Origin: Piscibacillus salipiscarius JCM 13188 | Lineage (GTDB): Bacteria; Bacillota; Bacilli; Bacillales; Alkalibacillaceae | Direction: 5' to 3' | Assembly: GCF_001311865.1 (NCBI RefSeq) | Contig: NZ_BBCD01000006.1 | Span: 62,001-126,000, forward strand | Length of the DNA stretch: 64,000 nucleotides | In this document: in pieces, positions 10,117 to 20,606 of the stretch | Position numbering within the stretch: position 1 is the stretch's first letter | How the letters are laid out: each line of letters starts with the position of its first letter | The notes under the pieces: generated by a model | The model's input: the letters and a program-made list of their open reading frames with translations, nothing else | What the model was told of the DNA's origin: nothing | Database searches by the model: none | Made by a program: the position numbers and the translations under genes

Positions 10117-11114
10117 TCAATTCTTTTGATCAGTTTTCATTGTCTGAGGGGGTTCTTCCATCCAGCCATGGTTGATCATAATTTTTGCTCCTTTATGAGC
10201 ATAAGCAAATATATCCTGCATGGTTTTAGTTATATCTTTCACCAAATCATTCCGCTGACTAAAGGCTGTACCGAGCGAACTACCACCAATGGCAAAACTA
10301 CAAAATAATGAGACACAATACATCATGATCTTATCTGAGAATGGTGATGAGGCAGAGCTAGTGACATTTCCTCCAGCTGTTTGCGGGACATGTATATTGC
10401 TTTCGAGTAAAATATTTGAAACTGTTTTGATAATCTGTTTGGAAATACCTACTCCTTCTTCAAAATACCGTTTTGTATCTTTTGTATTCGCCACTTGTGA
10501 AAACCCTAAAATCATTGTCATTCCAGCTACATTTGATTCTGCTGTATGATATAAGTGAGCAGCCTCCACTGTGTTTAATGGACGTTTTCTTTAAATGGAT
10601 TAAATCCACTTAAATAACTGACATCTTGAACAAACTCAACGGATTTAGGGATTTGTGTGTATGGTGAGCGCGTTAGCAGACCTTTTTGAATTAGGTATGT
10701 TGTACACTTTTCATAAGTCACTTGAGTAATGGCAGTTAATTCCTTATACATTTGCATGACGTCTTGCCGATAAGTCATATTTAGGTTTAGAGTATGCATT
10801 CCCATGCTGATTTCTTTAATAAGTCTTAAAAACATGATGTCAAACCCATTATCATATAGCTTTGGCGCACCAGGGTGAACATCATCTTCTGTAAAACCAA
10901 CTGGAACAGCCGCACCTTCTTGAGTAAATAAATCTTTAATTTTCTGTTCATATGGTGAAACCTGTTCATAACAATCAACCATGATCTTTTTTGATTGTTC
11001 ATCATCTGCATGTTCAATGAAATATTCTAACATACGTAGAATCATGGTTTTCTGTTGGAATGTCATCCATAAGACGCCTATTTCAGAAGAAGATAGTTTT
11101 GCTTTATCTGGCAT
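10117..11114 (-). CDS. DUF3231 family protein, paralogue 1 (one suspected frameshift)
   Basis: A soluble protein of about 330 residues with two similar halves, each a predicted four-helix bundle as in DUF3231. Half one: LSSSEIGVLWMTF, then PVGFTEDDVHPGAP; half two begins after YLSGFNPF and ends with KGAKIMINHGWMEEPP. The join is KRKRPLNTVEAAHLY after adding one A near 10590. The start is the ATG at 11114 placed 8 bases from GGGGG; an upstream TTG is less well spaced. Two more members lie at 15520-16539 and 26116-27123, sharing the GFTEDDV and NGWMEEPP blocks. Function unknown; the family is frequent in spore formers and has a ferritin-like look. Confidence 0.8.
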
Positions 11115-11185
11115 ATTCAATACCCCCGTTCTAATCCATAGTTTTTCAATTGAGTAGGCAATTATACCAAATTAAATAAAAAATA

Positions 11186-11204
11186 GCTCTGCTAAACGCA
11201 GAGC
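11186..11204 (-). terminator. terminator of the ectoine operon
   Basis: Perfect stem GCTCTGC / GCAGAGC with a five-base loop, followed on the minus strand by TATTTTTTATTT. It closes ectABC. Confidence 0.85.
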
Positions 11205-11211
11205 CATTCGT

Positions 11212-11607
11212 TTATTCATCATCTACTGGATAAACACCATTTTCATCGTGAACTTCCTTGCCAGAGATCGGTGGGTTAAACACGCATACCACACGCATGT
11301 CTTCGCTTCCACCGCGAAGTAAAATGTTCGTCATGCTCGTCTAAAGCATATAATGTACCAGGTGTGATTTTATGAATCTTACCATCTTTTAGTGTTTCTA
11401 CTTCACCGTCACCCTCAATGCAATAAACGGCTTCTAAATGGTTTTGGTACCAGATATGAGTTTCTGTCCCAGCTTTAATAACTGTATCATGAACTGAGTA
11501 TCCCATGTTATCTTTTTAAGGATTAATCTGCGACTAACCCAGTTTCCGTTTTCAGCATGAACATCTTTTTCAGTTCCGATAATATCTTCTAGTTTTACGA
11601 CCTTCAT
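11212..11607 (-). CDS. ectC: L-ectoine synthase (two suspected frameshifts)
   Basis: Cyclises N-gamma-acetyl-2,4-diaminobutyrate to ectoine, the last step of compatible-solute synthesis. The cupin core reads [20 protein letters not shown], then [16 protein letters not shown] and [13 protein letters not shown], the metal- and substrate-binding part of EctC. A missing A in the run opposite 11513-11517 breaks the N-terminus (LILKKDNMGYS after repair). A second error near 11321-11324 breaks the C-terminus, which after repair reads [18 protein letters not shown] and ends VYPVDDE. The net length is 131 residues, normal for EctC. The ATG at 11607 follows GGGGAG; ectB is 19 bases upstream. Confidence 0.9.
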
Positions 11608-11626
11608 TAAGTTTCTCCCCTTTGTC

Positions 11627-12900
11627 TTAGTTGGTTACTGGTTCTTTTACGGCGGCTTTTACACTCTCTTCAATAATCTCTAATCCTTTTCTTAATGCGT
11701 CTTCATCAATGTTAACAGCTGGGAATAACTTAAAGACTTCTCCATCCATACCTGCTGTTTCCATTACAAGACCGCGATTGAACGCTTCAGACGTCACGCG
11801 TCCTGCAATCTCTCCATTTTCACATTCGATACCGACCATTAATCCGCGACCTTTAACTTTTCCGTTAAGTTCAGGATTTTCTTCAACAATCTTATTTAAG
11901 TAATCTAATGTAATCTTAGATTTTTCTTGAATCGACTCTTCAAAGCTTGAGTCTTTCCAATAATCTAAAGCGGCAGTAGCCGTTACAAACGCGTGGTTAT
12001 TACCACGGAATGTACCGTTATGTTCACCAGGGTTCCACACATCAAGCTCTGGGCGGAATAATGCAATGGCAAAAGGTACACCATAACCACTTAAAGATTT
12101 GGATAAGCAAACGATATCCGGCTTAATACCAGCTTTTTCAAAGCTAAAGAATGTTCCTGTACGGCCAATACCAGCCTGTATATCATCGACAATTAGAAGA
12201 ATGTCATGTTTCTTACAAATCTCTTCTACTTTCTTAAGCCAATCAAAGCGAGCGGCATTAATACCACCTTCACCTTGAACGGTTTCAACGATCATAGCAG
12301 CTGGTAAGTCAACACCACTACCATCGTCTTCTAAATATTGTTCTAAATATTTAATCGAATCAGTCTCATCAACAAACTGATCATATGGCATTGTAACCGT
12401 GTGGTTTAACGGAACACCAGCCCCTTTACGTTTAGAAGCATTTCCTGTAACAGATAATGAACCAATTGTCATTCCATGGAAGCCTCTTGTAAAGCTTATA
12501 ATGTCCGTACGTCCCGTTACTTTACGTGCAAGCTTTAAAGCACTTTCCACTGCGTTTGTTCCTGTAGGACCAGGAAACATCATTTATAATTAAGGTCACG
12601 AGGTTTTAAAATCACTTCATTAAATTTCTCGATAAACTCTGCCTTTGCAGTCGTTGCTTTATCTAATGAGTGAGTAATGCCATCGTCCATAATATACTCA
12701 ATTAATTTTTCTTTCATTTTTGAATCATTATGTCCATAGTTTAGGGCTCCAGCACCAGAGAAAAAATCGATATACTCTCTCCCGTTTTCATCAAATAACT
12801 TGTGCCCTTTTGCTTTAGCAAATACCGTTGGGAAATCACGGCAATAACTGCGTACCTCTGATTCTAATGTTTCAAAGATATCCATATTTGTCTTAGACAT
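11627..12900 (-). CDS. ectB: diaminobutyrate-2-oxoglutarate transaminase (one suspected frameshift)
   Basis: PLP-dependent class III aminotransferase making L-2,4-diaminobutyrate from aspartate semialdehyde with glutamate as donor. Visible: [31 protein letters not shown] (cofactor phosphate region), [15 protein letters not shown] with the Asp that pairs with the pyridine nitrogen, and [12 protein letters not shown] with the Schiff-base lysine. The frame break at 12583-12585 is repaired by one A (DLNYKMMFPGP). The repaired length of about 424 residues is normal. It is the middle gene of ectA-ectB-ectC with short gaps. Confidence 0.92.
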
Positions 12901-12946
12901 TCTTTTCCTCCTTAATATTTATATCCTACCATCATCTTAAGCACGA

Positions 12947-13468
12947 TTATTTTTCAACTGGTCCAATTCTGAAGCGAAGTTCTTCTTCATGCTCATCAGA
13001 TGGAAATAGATCTTGAGAAAATAGCTCGGATACATCACATTTCGTATTGTTTTTCTTGGCAAAGCCTTTAAATAACGACTCGGAAGCTTTATTTGAAGGT
13101 GTCACAGTAGCTTCTAAAAAATTAACGTCTTTACAAACGTCACGGTTGAAAATTTCTTGAAGCATACGTGATGCAATGCCTTTGCCTCGCTGCGATGCAT
13201 CAACCCCCACTTGCCAGATGAATAAGACGTCTTGTTTTTCTGGAGGTATAAACGCTGTTACGAACCCAACGACTTTGTCATCTTCTTTCGCTACAACACA
13301 TGTTTCAGAAAAATATTCACACATCATAATGTATTTATAAACCGAATTCTGATCTAACGTTGAGTTACTTACTAAGTTCCACATTCCAGCTCCGTCTTCT
13401 GGAGTTGGTTCTTCTAATGTAACAGTATCTAAAGGTTTTAATGTTGCTGCTCCATTTTGATTACTGAT
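12947..13468 (-). CDS. ectA: L-2,4-diaminobutyrate acetyltransferase, start codon apparently ATC
   Basis: GNAT-fold enzyme acetylating the gamma-amino group of diaminobutyrate. Conserved EctA sequence includes GMWNLVSNSTLDQNSVYKY, FIWQVGVDASQRGKGIASRM (acetyl-CoA loop) and EATVTPSN. The first ATG in frame (13384) is too far in, because PLDTVTLEEPTPEDGAG, which is family sequence, lies upstream of it in the same frame. The frame continues up to ATC at 13466-13468, nine bases downstream of a perfect AAAGGAG, with no ATG, GTG or TTG available. Starting there gives 173 residues, the normal EctA length. Either ATC is used or the base at 13466 is miscalled. Confidence 0.88.
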   Translation of the reverse strand: MSNQNGAATLKPLDTVTLEEPTPEDGAGMWNLVSNSTLDQNSVYKYIMMCEYFSETCVVAKEDDKVVGFVTAFIPPEKQDVLFIWQVGVDASQRGKGIASRMLQEIFNRDVCKDVNFLEATVTPSNKASESLFKGFAKKNNTKCDVSELFSQDLFPSDEHEEELRFRIGPVEK

Positions 13469-13516
13469 AGGTAAGTTCTCCTTTCACGAACGTTTTTTTT
13501 AAACTTACATTTATTT

Positions 13517-13545
13517 ATAATAAGGGGGGGCTCGGTTTTTCTCAA
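13517..13545 (-). promoter_or_regulatory. putative sigma-A promoter of ectABC
   Basis: On the minus strand TTGAGA (13545-13540), a 17-base spacer containing seven C, and TATTAT (13522-13517), about 50 bases before the ectA start. The spacing is ideal and the hexamers are one (TTGAGA) and two or fewer mismatches from consensus. Osmotic control is expected from biology but no specific operator is visible. Confidence 0.55.
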
Positions 13546-13725
13546 TTCAGTTAAATGTTGATAAATCATGATTGATTTGAATTAACCATGGAAAAATAAG
13601 GCTTAGTGTAAGGGTCCTTAAAAATCCTTGTTTATTATTAGGTTTTCTTTAAAATATTAAGGATTTAATTATTTTGTAATAAAATTACATTTATGTGAAG
13701 TTACCTTCGACAAAAAATCTCAAAA

Positions 13726-13767
13726 AAAGAGCAAACCACCCTTCTTCTGATAGGTGAATTGCCCTTT
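13726..13767 (-). terminator. terminator of the solute-binding-like gene
   Basis: Imperfect 15-base arms (AAAGAGCAAACCACC / GGTGAATTGCCCTTT), followed on the minus strand by a run of T. Confidence 0.7.
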
Positions 13768-13839
13768 AAGCCTTTTATTAACGACTAGATCACTAAATTT
13801 AAGTCTTTATACCTGCAATAGTTATTGAGTTGTGACTTT

Positions 13840-15416
13840 TTACTTATACCTCAACGACCAATGATTTATACCAACACTTGTTTCTGCAAATTCCAATGAG
13901 GTTCTATAAGGTACAAAATTAACATGATGATTCACTGCATATAACTGGTCAGGACTAACTAAAAATAACCCTAAAGCTTCATTGTAGATATAACGATCAA
14001 TAGCTTTCGCGTACTCAATAACTTTTGAGAATTCGTTTCTCTTTCAAACAAATTGTACAAATTATTAAACTCTGGAATCTCAGGTCCAATACGATACGCC
14101 CCATCTGCTCCGAAAACTTCTCTGTGGTAAAAAGCAGGCGTTCCTTCTAAAAACAATGTGTTAAGGTCAACAATAAATAAATCAAAATAAGGGTCTAGTT
14201 TCTTTTCTGCTAATATATGTCGCCATTTTAATCGTTCCTCATTTGCTATAACCTCTAATTTTACGTTTATTCCTAATATTATGTGCAATTGTCTTGCTAC
14301 AAGATTACCAATATCATGCAAATCTTCAAATACTGCAATTTTATAAGTATTTGACTCCTCCCAATTCGATTGTCTTAAATGCTTTAATGCTAACGAAGGA
14401 TTTTGTTCATATGGCATGAGTCCTTCAGGGAAGTCTACAGCCCATGGAGGCGTTAGAGCAGGAATCTTTCTGCCGTAACCATTTAATCCTTCTTTAATTA
14501 ACTTTTCTCGATTAATGGCATAATTAATAGCCAAACGAAAATGATGATCATGGTGAATTGAATGATATCGGTTAAAAATACCCGTAATCAATTTACGCCC
14601 TTTATCCTTAACGAGCTTAGCATACTTAGAGCGCTGGATGTCACTAGCTTTATTTGGTGAAACCTCAGTAACTAAATCAACCTCTCCTTCCGTATGCATG
14701 CATAGATGTAAGGCTTGGTCTTGTGTTAGATCATTACGAAACAAAACCTCTTTTAGTAATGGTTTACGGTCTTTATTCCAATAATGAGAATTAGATAATA
14801 AAGAAACGATCGGTGTTCGATCTTCTTTAGTCGTTAACCAGGTTAATTGGTCCATATAATCCCCAATCCAGGCCACCTCATTATAGATTGATGAGTAGCC
14901 GTCATTTAGTTTAAATGGTCCAGTACCCCACGGGCCTGGTGCATCAAGTACTCACCAATGACCTTCTCCTGAACCTAATTTACGATAACCGAACCCTAAG
15001 TATTTCCAAAACAGTAAATTCGCTTGATGTAAAGCTCTAAACTTACCTAATGCCAAGCCCTCAGGTCGTGTAAAATGAAAAATAATATTGTGCTCATTTA
15101 TGATCTCAACTTCAGAACCATCCGGAAAATTTAGCCATGTACCTGGTGGATGCGGAGCAAACCACCTCTTCTCCTCAATAAAATTCAACTTCGCAATATC
15201 TGAATCATACTTCGTCCCATCTTGAAAATAAACATCGGGGTGTAATTGAATGTCCAGAGTGTAAGGATCCTTCCAGTTAAATTTTGTCGCTAGGTTTGAA
15301 ATAATTGCTCCACCTGTTGATGCCCTCACAAATTCTTCCATCGTATTAAACAGTACACTTAGCCAGTTTAAAGCTGACCAGTCTACCACTTTAATGATGC
15401 CACCATGTTGGTTCAT
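13840..15416 (-). CDS. cytoplasmic solute-binding-protein family 5-like protein, in-frame TGA plus frameshift
   Basis: The sequence follows the family 5 (oligopeptide) substrate-binding fold: HPDVYFQDGTKYDS, VEIINEHNIIFHFTRPEG, PGPWGTGPFKL, RLAINYAINREKLI and the AVFEDLHDIGNLVARQL region. Unlike exported relatives there is no signal peptide or lipobox; it starts MNQHGGIIKVVDW at ATG 15416, seven bases from AGGAGG. It therefore resembles the C-terminal sensor domain of SgrR-type regulators but has no DNA-binding part. An in-frame TGA (14952-14954) interrupts GSGEGHW / VLDAPGPWG without any frame change. A frameshift near 14042 is repaired by one A (FEKRNEFSKVIEYAK) and extends the gene to 13840. 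It is divergent from the DUF3231 gene at 15520. Confidence 0.65.
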
Positions 15417-15453
15417 AAGCATTCCTCCTTTCTGTAAAAGGTATGTCGGTCTA

Positions 15454-15492
15454 AGTTTGATTAAGAATAAAATTTAAAATATTAATCAAACT
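15454..15492. promoter_or_regulatory. 11-bp inverted repeat between divergent genes
   Basis: AGTTTGATTAA (15454-15464) and TTAATCAAACT (15482-15492) are perfect inverted copies separated by 17 AT-rich bases. It lies centrally in the 103-base gap between the solute-binding-like gene (minus) and DUF3231 paralogue 2 (plus), so it is a plausible shared operator. Confidence 0.6.
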
Positions 15493-15519
15493 ATTTAGAT
15501 ATAAGGAGGAAATCTAATC

Positions 15520-16539
15520 GTGGAACGTTATAGTCATGATGCACACCTAACTTCAAGTGAAATAGCGAATTTATGGAGTCAATATATGAACGATAGTATG
15601 TCGATTTGTGTAATCAAACATTACTTACAGCATGTCAAGGACCAAGAAATTCGTGACATACTTGAATACGCTCTAGAATTAGCCACTGGTCATATTAGTC
15701 AGATTACACGGTTCCTTAATGAAGAGAATTTTCCAATTCCATTAGGTTTTACTGAAGAAGATGTAAATTTAGATGCTCCTCCCATTTTCAGTGATAAGTT
15801 AGTTATACATTATATGTACATTATGACAGTACACGGTCTCTCCGGTTATGCAGGTTCTTTTAAATACATCTATTAGAGATGACCAAGTTCAGTACTTCAT
15901 ATCTTGTAATCAAGAAGCAATGGAACTGTATAGAAGAATCACGAAAACGATGAGAGAAAAAGGCATGATAAATCGACCGCCTGATCTTAATCCACCAGAG
16001 GAAGTGACGATGATTCAAAAACAAAACTACTTAAGTGGTGGATGGTTTGGCCCAAAAAGACCGTTAAATGCAGTAGAAGTTTCGGGGATTTACTTTAATA
16101 TGAAAAAAGATGTCGTCAAAATTTGTATGGAAATAGCATCAAAACAAATGACGTCAAGTAAGGAACTTAGGAATTATTTTGAACGAGGCAAAAAATATGT
16201 GATAAGCAGTACAATGAATTTAGCAAGTTGCTTACTGAAAGTGACCTTCCATCTGCTGTTAAACTAGATGATCAGGTAACAAATACAACGATTCCAGCTT
16301 TCTCTGACAAACTCATGCTGTTTCACATCTTAAACCTATTATCAACAGCTGCTGGTTATTATGGGGCTGCACTTGCATTGTCACAACGAAGAGACTTAGG
16401 AACGACTTATTTTTCTATGATTATTGAAGTATTAAAATATGCCGAGGACGGAATCAACATTATGATTAAAAATGGCTGGATGGAAGAGCCACCAACGTTT
16501 GTTGATCGAGACCGTTTAAGCAAGAAAAAGAAGAAATAA
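15520..16539 (+). CDS. DUF3231 family protein, paralogue 2 (two suspected frameshifts)
   Basis: GTG start eight bases after AAGGAGGA. The repaired protein is about 340 residues with the two-half DUF3231 layout: LTSSEIANLWSQY and PLGFTEEDVNLDAP in half one, then YLSGGWFGPKRPLNAVEVSG, the second half, and DGINIMIKNGWMEEPP at the end. Breaks at 15858-15861 (one T too many) and 16190-16195 (one A missing) are repaired to AGSLNTSIRDDQ and KICDKQYNEFSKLL. The C-terminus is lysine-rich. Its partner across the divergent promoter is the solute-binding-like gene. Function unknown. Confidence 0.78.
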
Positions 16540-16540
16540 A

Positions 16541-16587
16541 AAACACCTTCAGGTAGCCATGTGCGGAGTGGCTATGAAGGTGTTTTT
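16541..16587. terminator. bidirectional terminator, DUF3231 / CoA transferase
   Basis: Long stem AACACCTTCAGGTAGCCAT / AGTGGCTATGAAGGTGTT, with A-run before and T-run after; genes converge on it. Confidence 0.85.
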
Positions 16588-16595
16588 TGTCATGT

Positions 16596-18106
16596 TTACA
16601 CTTTTACTAATTGTCTCATGGTTCCTTCATTTTCATATTGGCTGTGCCAAGAGAATGCTTTTTCTAGGTCATGTGGAGTATGACCACCCTTTTCAAGAGC
16701 TGATTGGTAGTAATCCATCAACTGCTCACGATACATCGGATGGGCACAATTATTAATAATTAGCTCTACACGTTGTCTTGGCGCAAGTCCACGTAAATCT
16801 GCGTATCCTTGTTCAGTGACAAGTACATCTACATCATGTTCGGTGTGGTCAACGTGAGATACAAATGGGACAATGCTAGAGATATCCCCATCCTTCGCAA
16901 TTGACTTCGTTACAAATATAGCTAAACGGGCGTTACGAGCAAAATCTCCTGACCCGCCAATACCATTCATCATATGCGTTCCACGAACATGCGTGGAATT
17001 CACATTTCCATAGAGGTCCATTTCCAGTGCTGTGTTAATGGAGATTAACCCCAAACGTCTGATAATTTCTGGATGGTTTGAGATTTCTTGCGGACGCAAG
17101 ATTAATTGGTTCTTATATCGTTCAAAGTTTCCAAAGACTTCGTTCATCTTAGGTTCAGATAACGTAATGGAACAACAAGATGCAAAATCAACTTTACCTG
17201 CATCAATTAAATCAAATACAGCATCCTGTAATACTTCAGAGTAGACTTTTAAGTTTTCAAAATCAGACTCTAGTAAACCGTGAAATACTGCGTTTGCAAC
17301 AGAACCAATACCTGATTGTAAAGGGGCTAGACTTTTCGTTAATCGCCCTTGTTCTACTTCACTTTTTAGAAAATCAATTAAATGATTTGCCATCACTTTT
17401 GTTTCTTCATCAGGTGGTACGATATTAGATGGTGAGTCCGACTGATTAGTAAATATAATTCCTTTAATTTTATCTAAATTGACAAGAATACCTTCTGTGC
17501 CTATAGAATCTTCTGGTTTTGTTAAAGGAATAGGTTGTCTGTCACCCTGTTTTTCAGGTGAATACAAATCATGAACCCCTTTTAACTGCTCTGTTTGAGC
17601 TAAATTAATCTCTACAATAATTTCTTTCGCATTTTCCGCAAAAATAAGTGAGTTTCCTACAGATGTTGTCGGGATGATTTGACCATCTTCAGTAATCCCT
17701 ACTGACTCTATAACCGCAACATCGATTTGCTCCATCGTATTTGCTCTAAGCATTTCAGACGTATGAGATAGGTGTTGATCAACAAAGTGAAATTCCCCTT
17801 CGTTCATTTTCTTTCTCATGGTTGGATCCGCCTGAAACGGTAAGCGCTTACGTAAAATACCAGCTTCTGCAAAATTTTATCCACATCAGAGCCTAACGAT
17901 GCTCCTGTAAAAACATCTACCTTAAACGTAGGTTCACCTTTTGCTCGTTCAACAAGTGCGTATGGAAGGGCTTTCACATCACCGGCACGTGTAAACCCAC
18001 TTAATCCTAATGTCATTCCATCTTGAATCCAAGACGCAGCAACTTCTGCTGAAACAACACGATCTTTTAAGTCTTTATGTTTAATACGTGAATATCCTTG
18101 TTCCAT
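16596..18106 (-). CDS. acetyl-CoA hydrolase/transferase, succinate:acetate CoA-transferase type (one suspected frameshift)
   Basis: Moves CoA between carboxylic acids, most likely succinyl-CoA and acetate. About 503 residues after repair. Visible: VSAEVAASWIQDGMTLGLSGF near the N-terminus, the glycine-rich NGIGGSGDFARNA, and VLVTEQGYADLRGLAPRQR near the C-terminus. The catalytic glutamate of the family is expected in the segment holding SVAVIE/AVIESVG-type sequence or nearby; I cannot fix it by eye. The frame break opposite 17871-17874 is repaired by one T (DKIFAEAGILRKRLPF). The ATG at 18106 follows GGCGGAG. A LytTR regulator is encoded just upstream on the same strand and could control it. 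Confidence 0.85.
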
Positions 18107-18236
18107 TGTACTCCGCCTTTCTTTTTTTCTGACTATATTGACATTTTATCGTACAAAAAGGCGGCACGACGGCTATTTGGATATAATGACTTTTATTTAC
18201 GATGAAACAGAAAATTCTCGTATGAAATAGAATGAA

Positions 18237-18884
18237 TTAGAAACCTAATAACCTCCTGAAATAGCTAGAATGTGTTTGACTAACTGGCACGTCTGAGCCA
18301 TCTGTCATTTTCAACACAAATGTGGAATGAGTATCAGGGTGAATCTCTTTAATGTGATTAATATTAATAATATAAGAGCGATGGCAACGGATGAAACGAT
18401 CCCTCGGTAAGAAGAAATCGAACTCATTTAGCGTATACTTATGAGTTCCAGTGGTTTGTTCACCAACTACATAAGTGTTTCGATTTTTAGCTTCTATATA
18501 GATAATTTCAGAAAATGGTGTGGGTACCCAGCTGTCTTCTTTCTTAATCGTAACGACTGACATGGCATTAGTTAGAGTTGGAAAAATAGCTGTCACGCAC
18601 CCGGCAACTTCACCATTAACTTCATATGGGACAGCCATACCATAGTAAGGCACACCAAATACATCTCGGTCAATATACTCAGAGACTTTCTGTTTTGTAT
18701 TTAGTGCTTTATAAGCAATGGTCCCTTCAACAACACAATCTCCAGGTTTAATCTTAAGGTTCACTCGTTTACTCGGCCTGTAATACACATACTTTTCAGT
18801 GTCTGATAACGCTATAGAGGTCTCATCTGAAAATAGCTCACTAACTAGATCAATTAATGTTTCAGCGCTCATATTTAACTTCAT
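18237..18884 (-). CDS. LytTR-domain transcription regulator with N-terminal sensor-like domain
   Basis: About 215 residues. The C-terminal half is a LytTR DNA-binding domain: IIYIEAKNRNTYVVG, LPRDRFIRCHRSYIININHIKEI, and MTDGSDVPVSQTHSSYFRRLL. The N-terminal half (LIDLVSELFSDETSIALSDTEKYVYYRPS) resembles a PAS/GAF-like sensor, as in regulators of the PrpR/YesN-less type, and it has no phospho-acceptor receiver domain. It should therefore sense a ligand directly. Start set at ATG 18884 (MKLNMSAETL), just after the stop of the TSUP gene; an ATG at 18917 overlaps that gene. The downstream CoA-transferase gene is a candidate target. Confidence 0.8.
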   Translation of the reverse strand: MKLNMSAETLIDLVSELFSDETSIALSDTEKYVYYRPSKRVNLKIKPGDCVVEGTIAYKALNTKQKVSEYIDRDVFGVPYYGMAVPYEVNGEVAGCVTAIFPTLTNAMSVVTIKKEDSWVPTPFSEIIYIEAKNRNTYVVGEQTTGTHKYTLNEFDFFLPRDRFIRCHRSYIININHIKEIHPDTHSTFVLKMTDGSDVPVSQTHSSYFRRLLGF

Positions 18885-18900
18885 CTTCTCACCATTCTTT

Positions 18901-19611
18901 CTAAAATAGGCTATCAAATAATAAGTAAAGCCCTGTAAAAATTAATAATATATACGTAACGGTTCTAAACAAATCTTGATTTAACTTAACAAATAATTTT
19001 TGACCTAAAACTAAGCCCACTAACACAAGAGGTACTGCGATTATACTAGCTTCCCACACTCTAGGGCTTGTACCCGCAAATATTATTTGGACTAATAGAC
19101 TGACCAAATATATAAAAAGAAAATACGCTAACGTCGTACCTCTTAATCGATCTTTTTTGTATCCGTACCAGAAAAATAGAGTAATAATGGCGGTCCAGGC
19201 ATTCCAATACTAGCTGTTAACGACCCTGAAAACCATCCAACCACTAGATCTCTATTTTTTGAACGTCTGATTCTGTACTTTAAAATCAATAACGTGGTTA
19301 ACACTAATATAACTAAACTCACCAGTAACTTTAGATTTTGAAGGTCCAGCCACAAAAACACCCATATTCCGATAGGTAATCCTACAAAACTTCCCGCGAT
19401 TAAGCGTTTCATAATTCCAATTTATATCTTTTATTTTATATATTAAAGATATTGAGATTAATAAAGATAAAATCAAGTTTATTTGAATTGCCTCTGCCGG
19501 TTCAAATAATAAAAGTAAAAACGGTGTAGCCATTATGGAAAAACCAAAACCAGTGCTAGTTTGAAGGATTGATGCGACTACAATTATTATAATAAATAAT
19601 ACGATATCCAT
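18901..19611 (-). CDS. TSUP-family (TauE/SafE) membrane protein (two suspected frameshifts)
   Basis: About 237 residues with eight predicted membrane segments. LQTSTGFGFSIMATPFLLLLF is the family's first repeat signature, and GWFSGSLTASIGMPGPPLLLYF the second. Members export sulfite, sulfoacetate or other organic anions. Breaks near 19420 (one A) and at 19153-19158 (one A on the coding strand) are repaired to INWKIMKRLIAGSFVG and DTKKDRLRGTTLAYF. Start ATG 19611. It ends 16 bases before the LytTR start, so the two genes are probably co-transcribed and the regulator may sense a transported or related metabolite. Confidence 0.8.
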
Positions 19612-19689
19612 TCTTAAACCTCTTCTATGACTTTCATTATGCAACTATACTAACATTCGAATGCATATAAGACACTAAAACCGCATTGA

Positions 19690-20606
19690 TCAGATATGAG
19701 AGTTTTTCTTATTAAAGATATTCTGCACACCTTGAGCTAAAACATTAAATGTAAAGATGGTAAACGTCATAGCAAAAGCAGTCCAAAATGGAATCCAAAT
19801 AGCCAATCTTATATCACGATAAGCATCTGCTAATAGCATTGGCCATGATACAGAAGTGTTTCTAATTTGAAATTGACCAATTTCTACTTGAATGATTTCT
19901 TGTGAGATAAAACGCCGACAAACGCTAGTTGACCCACTAAGAACATCACTTTCCCTAGGTCCGAAACCATATAAACAATTAATTTACCATAAATAAAAGG
20001 CAATAAGTAATATCTGAAAACCCTTAGTGCACTAGAACCAACAGAAATAGCACTTAAGATATGCTCCTTAGATGCCGCTTCATCTAAATCAATTTTGATA
20101 GATTCAGCAGCTCTACCTACCTCGACCATAGCTACTATCAAAATCATAATCATGACGCGATTCTCCGTAAATAAAAATGGCGGGAGCATAGCAAGTAACA
20201 AAACCATGATAATAGTCGGAACATAAGAGAGAAACCCATTGATCCACTTTAAGAACACATGAATTCCTAACCACTTTTTATGCGCTAAAAACGCCAAAGG
20301 AATTGCAACAATATATCTCACTAACGTAATTAACACGACGACCATTAACGTTTTCTTTTGCACCCATTACAATTAAACTAAGTAAATCACGACCATCGTG
20401 ATCTGACCCTAACCAGTACTGACCGTTTGGTTCATAAGGGGGTGGAATAGGAATTCCATCATCAGACCATACGTATTGAGTTTCTTCTAGCTCCTGATCA
20501 ATCCAAGGAAGCTGAGGGCCAACAAATGTTATTAAAAGTAAAATCATTAATAACACTAGTCCAAAATAAGTACAGCATGTTGTTTAAACCAATTTACCAT
20601 AGTCAT
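19690..20606 (-). CDS. OppC-like ABC transporter permease (three suspected frameshifts)
   Basis: Second permease of an oligopeptide-type ABC importer, about 305 residues. The N-terminal part has the OppC feature WLGSDHDGRDLLSLIVMGAK; the loop after it contains GRAAESIKIDLDEAASKEHILSAISVG, the EAA motif that docks the ATPase. The last segments are AFAMTFTIFTFNVLAQGVQNIF. Three breaks are repaired: one T opposite 20562-20566, one A too many opposite 20356-20359, and one T opposite 19907-19910. ATG 20606 overlaps the stop of the OppB-like gene (ATGA). No binding protein or ATPase lies next to the pair. Confidence 0.78.

Larger units (their letters stand above)
13469..13839. other. intergenic region upstream of ectA
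   Basis: 371 bases without a supportable gene. It holds the ectA ribosome site and promoter, a terminator for the gene at 13840-15416, and AT-rich sequence between them, including a GGGGGGG run at 13524-13530 inside the promoter spacer. No other coding or repeat signal was seen. Confidence 0.7.

Noticed and set aside
14952-14954. Selenocysteine codon in the solute-binding-like gene
   Set aside because: No hairpin resembling a bacterial SECIS directly follows, and the family has no cysteine or selenocysteine at this place.
18107-18236. Riboswitch or T-box between CoA transferase and LytTR gene
   Set aside because: Only AT-rich sequence with no paired stems or conserved boxes visible.
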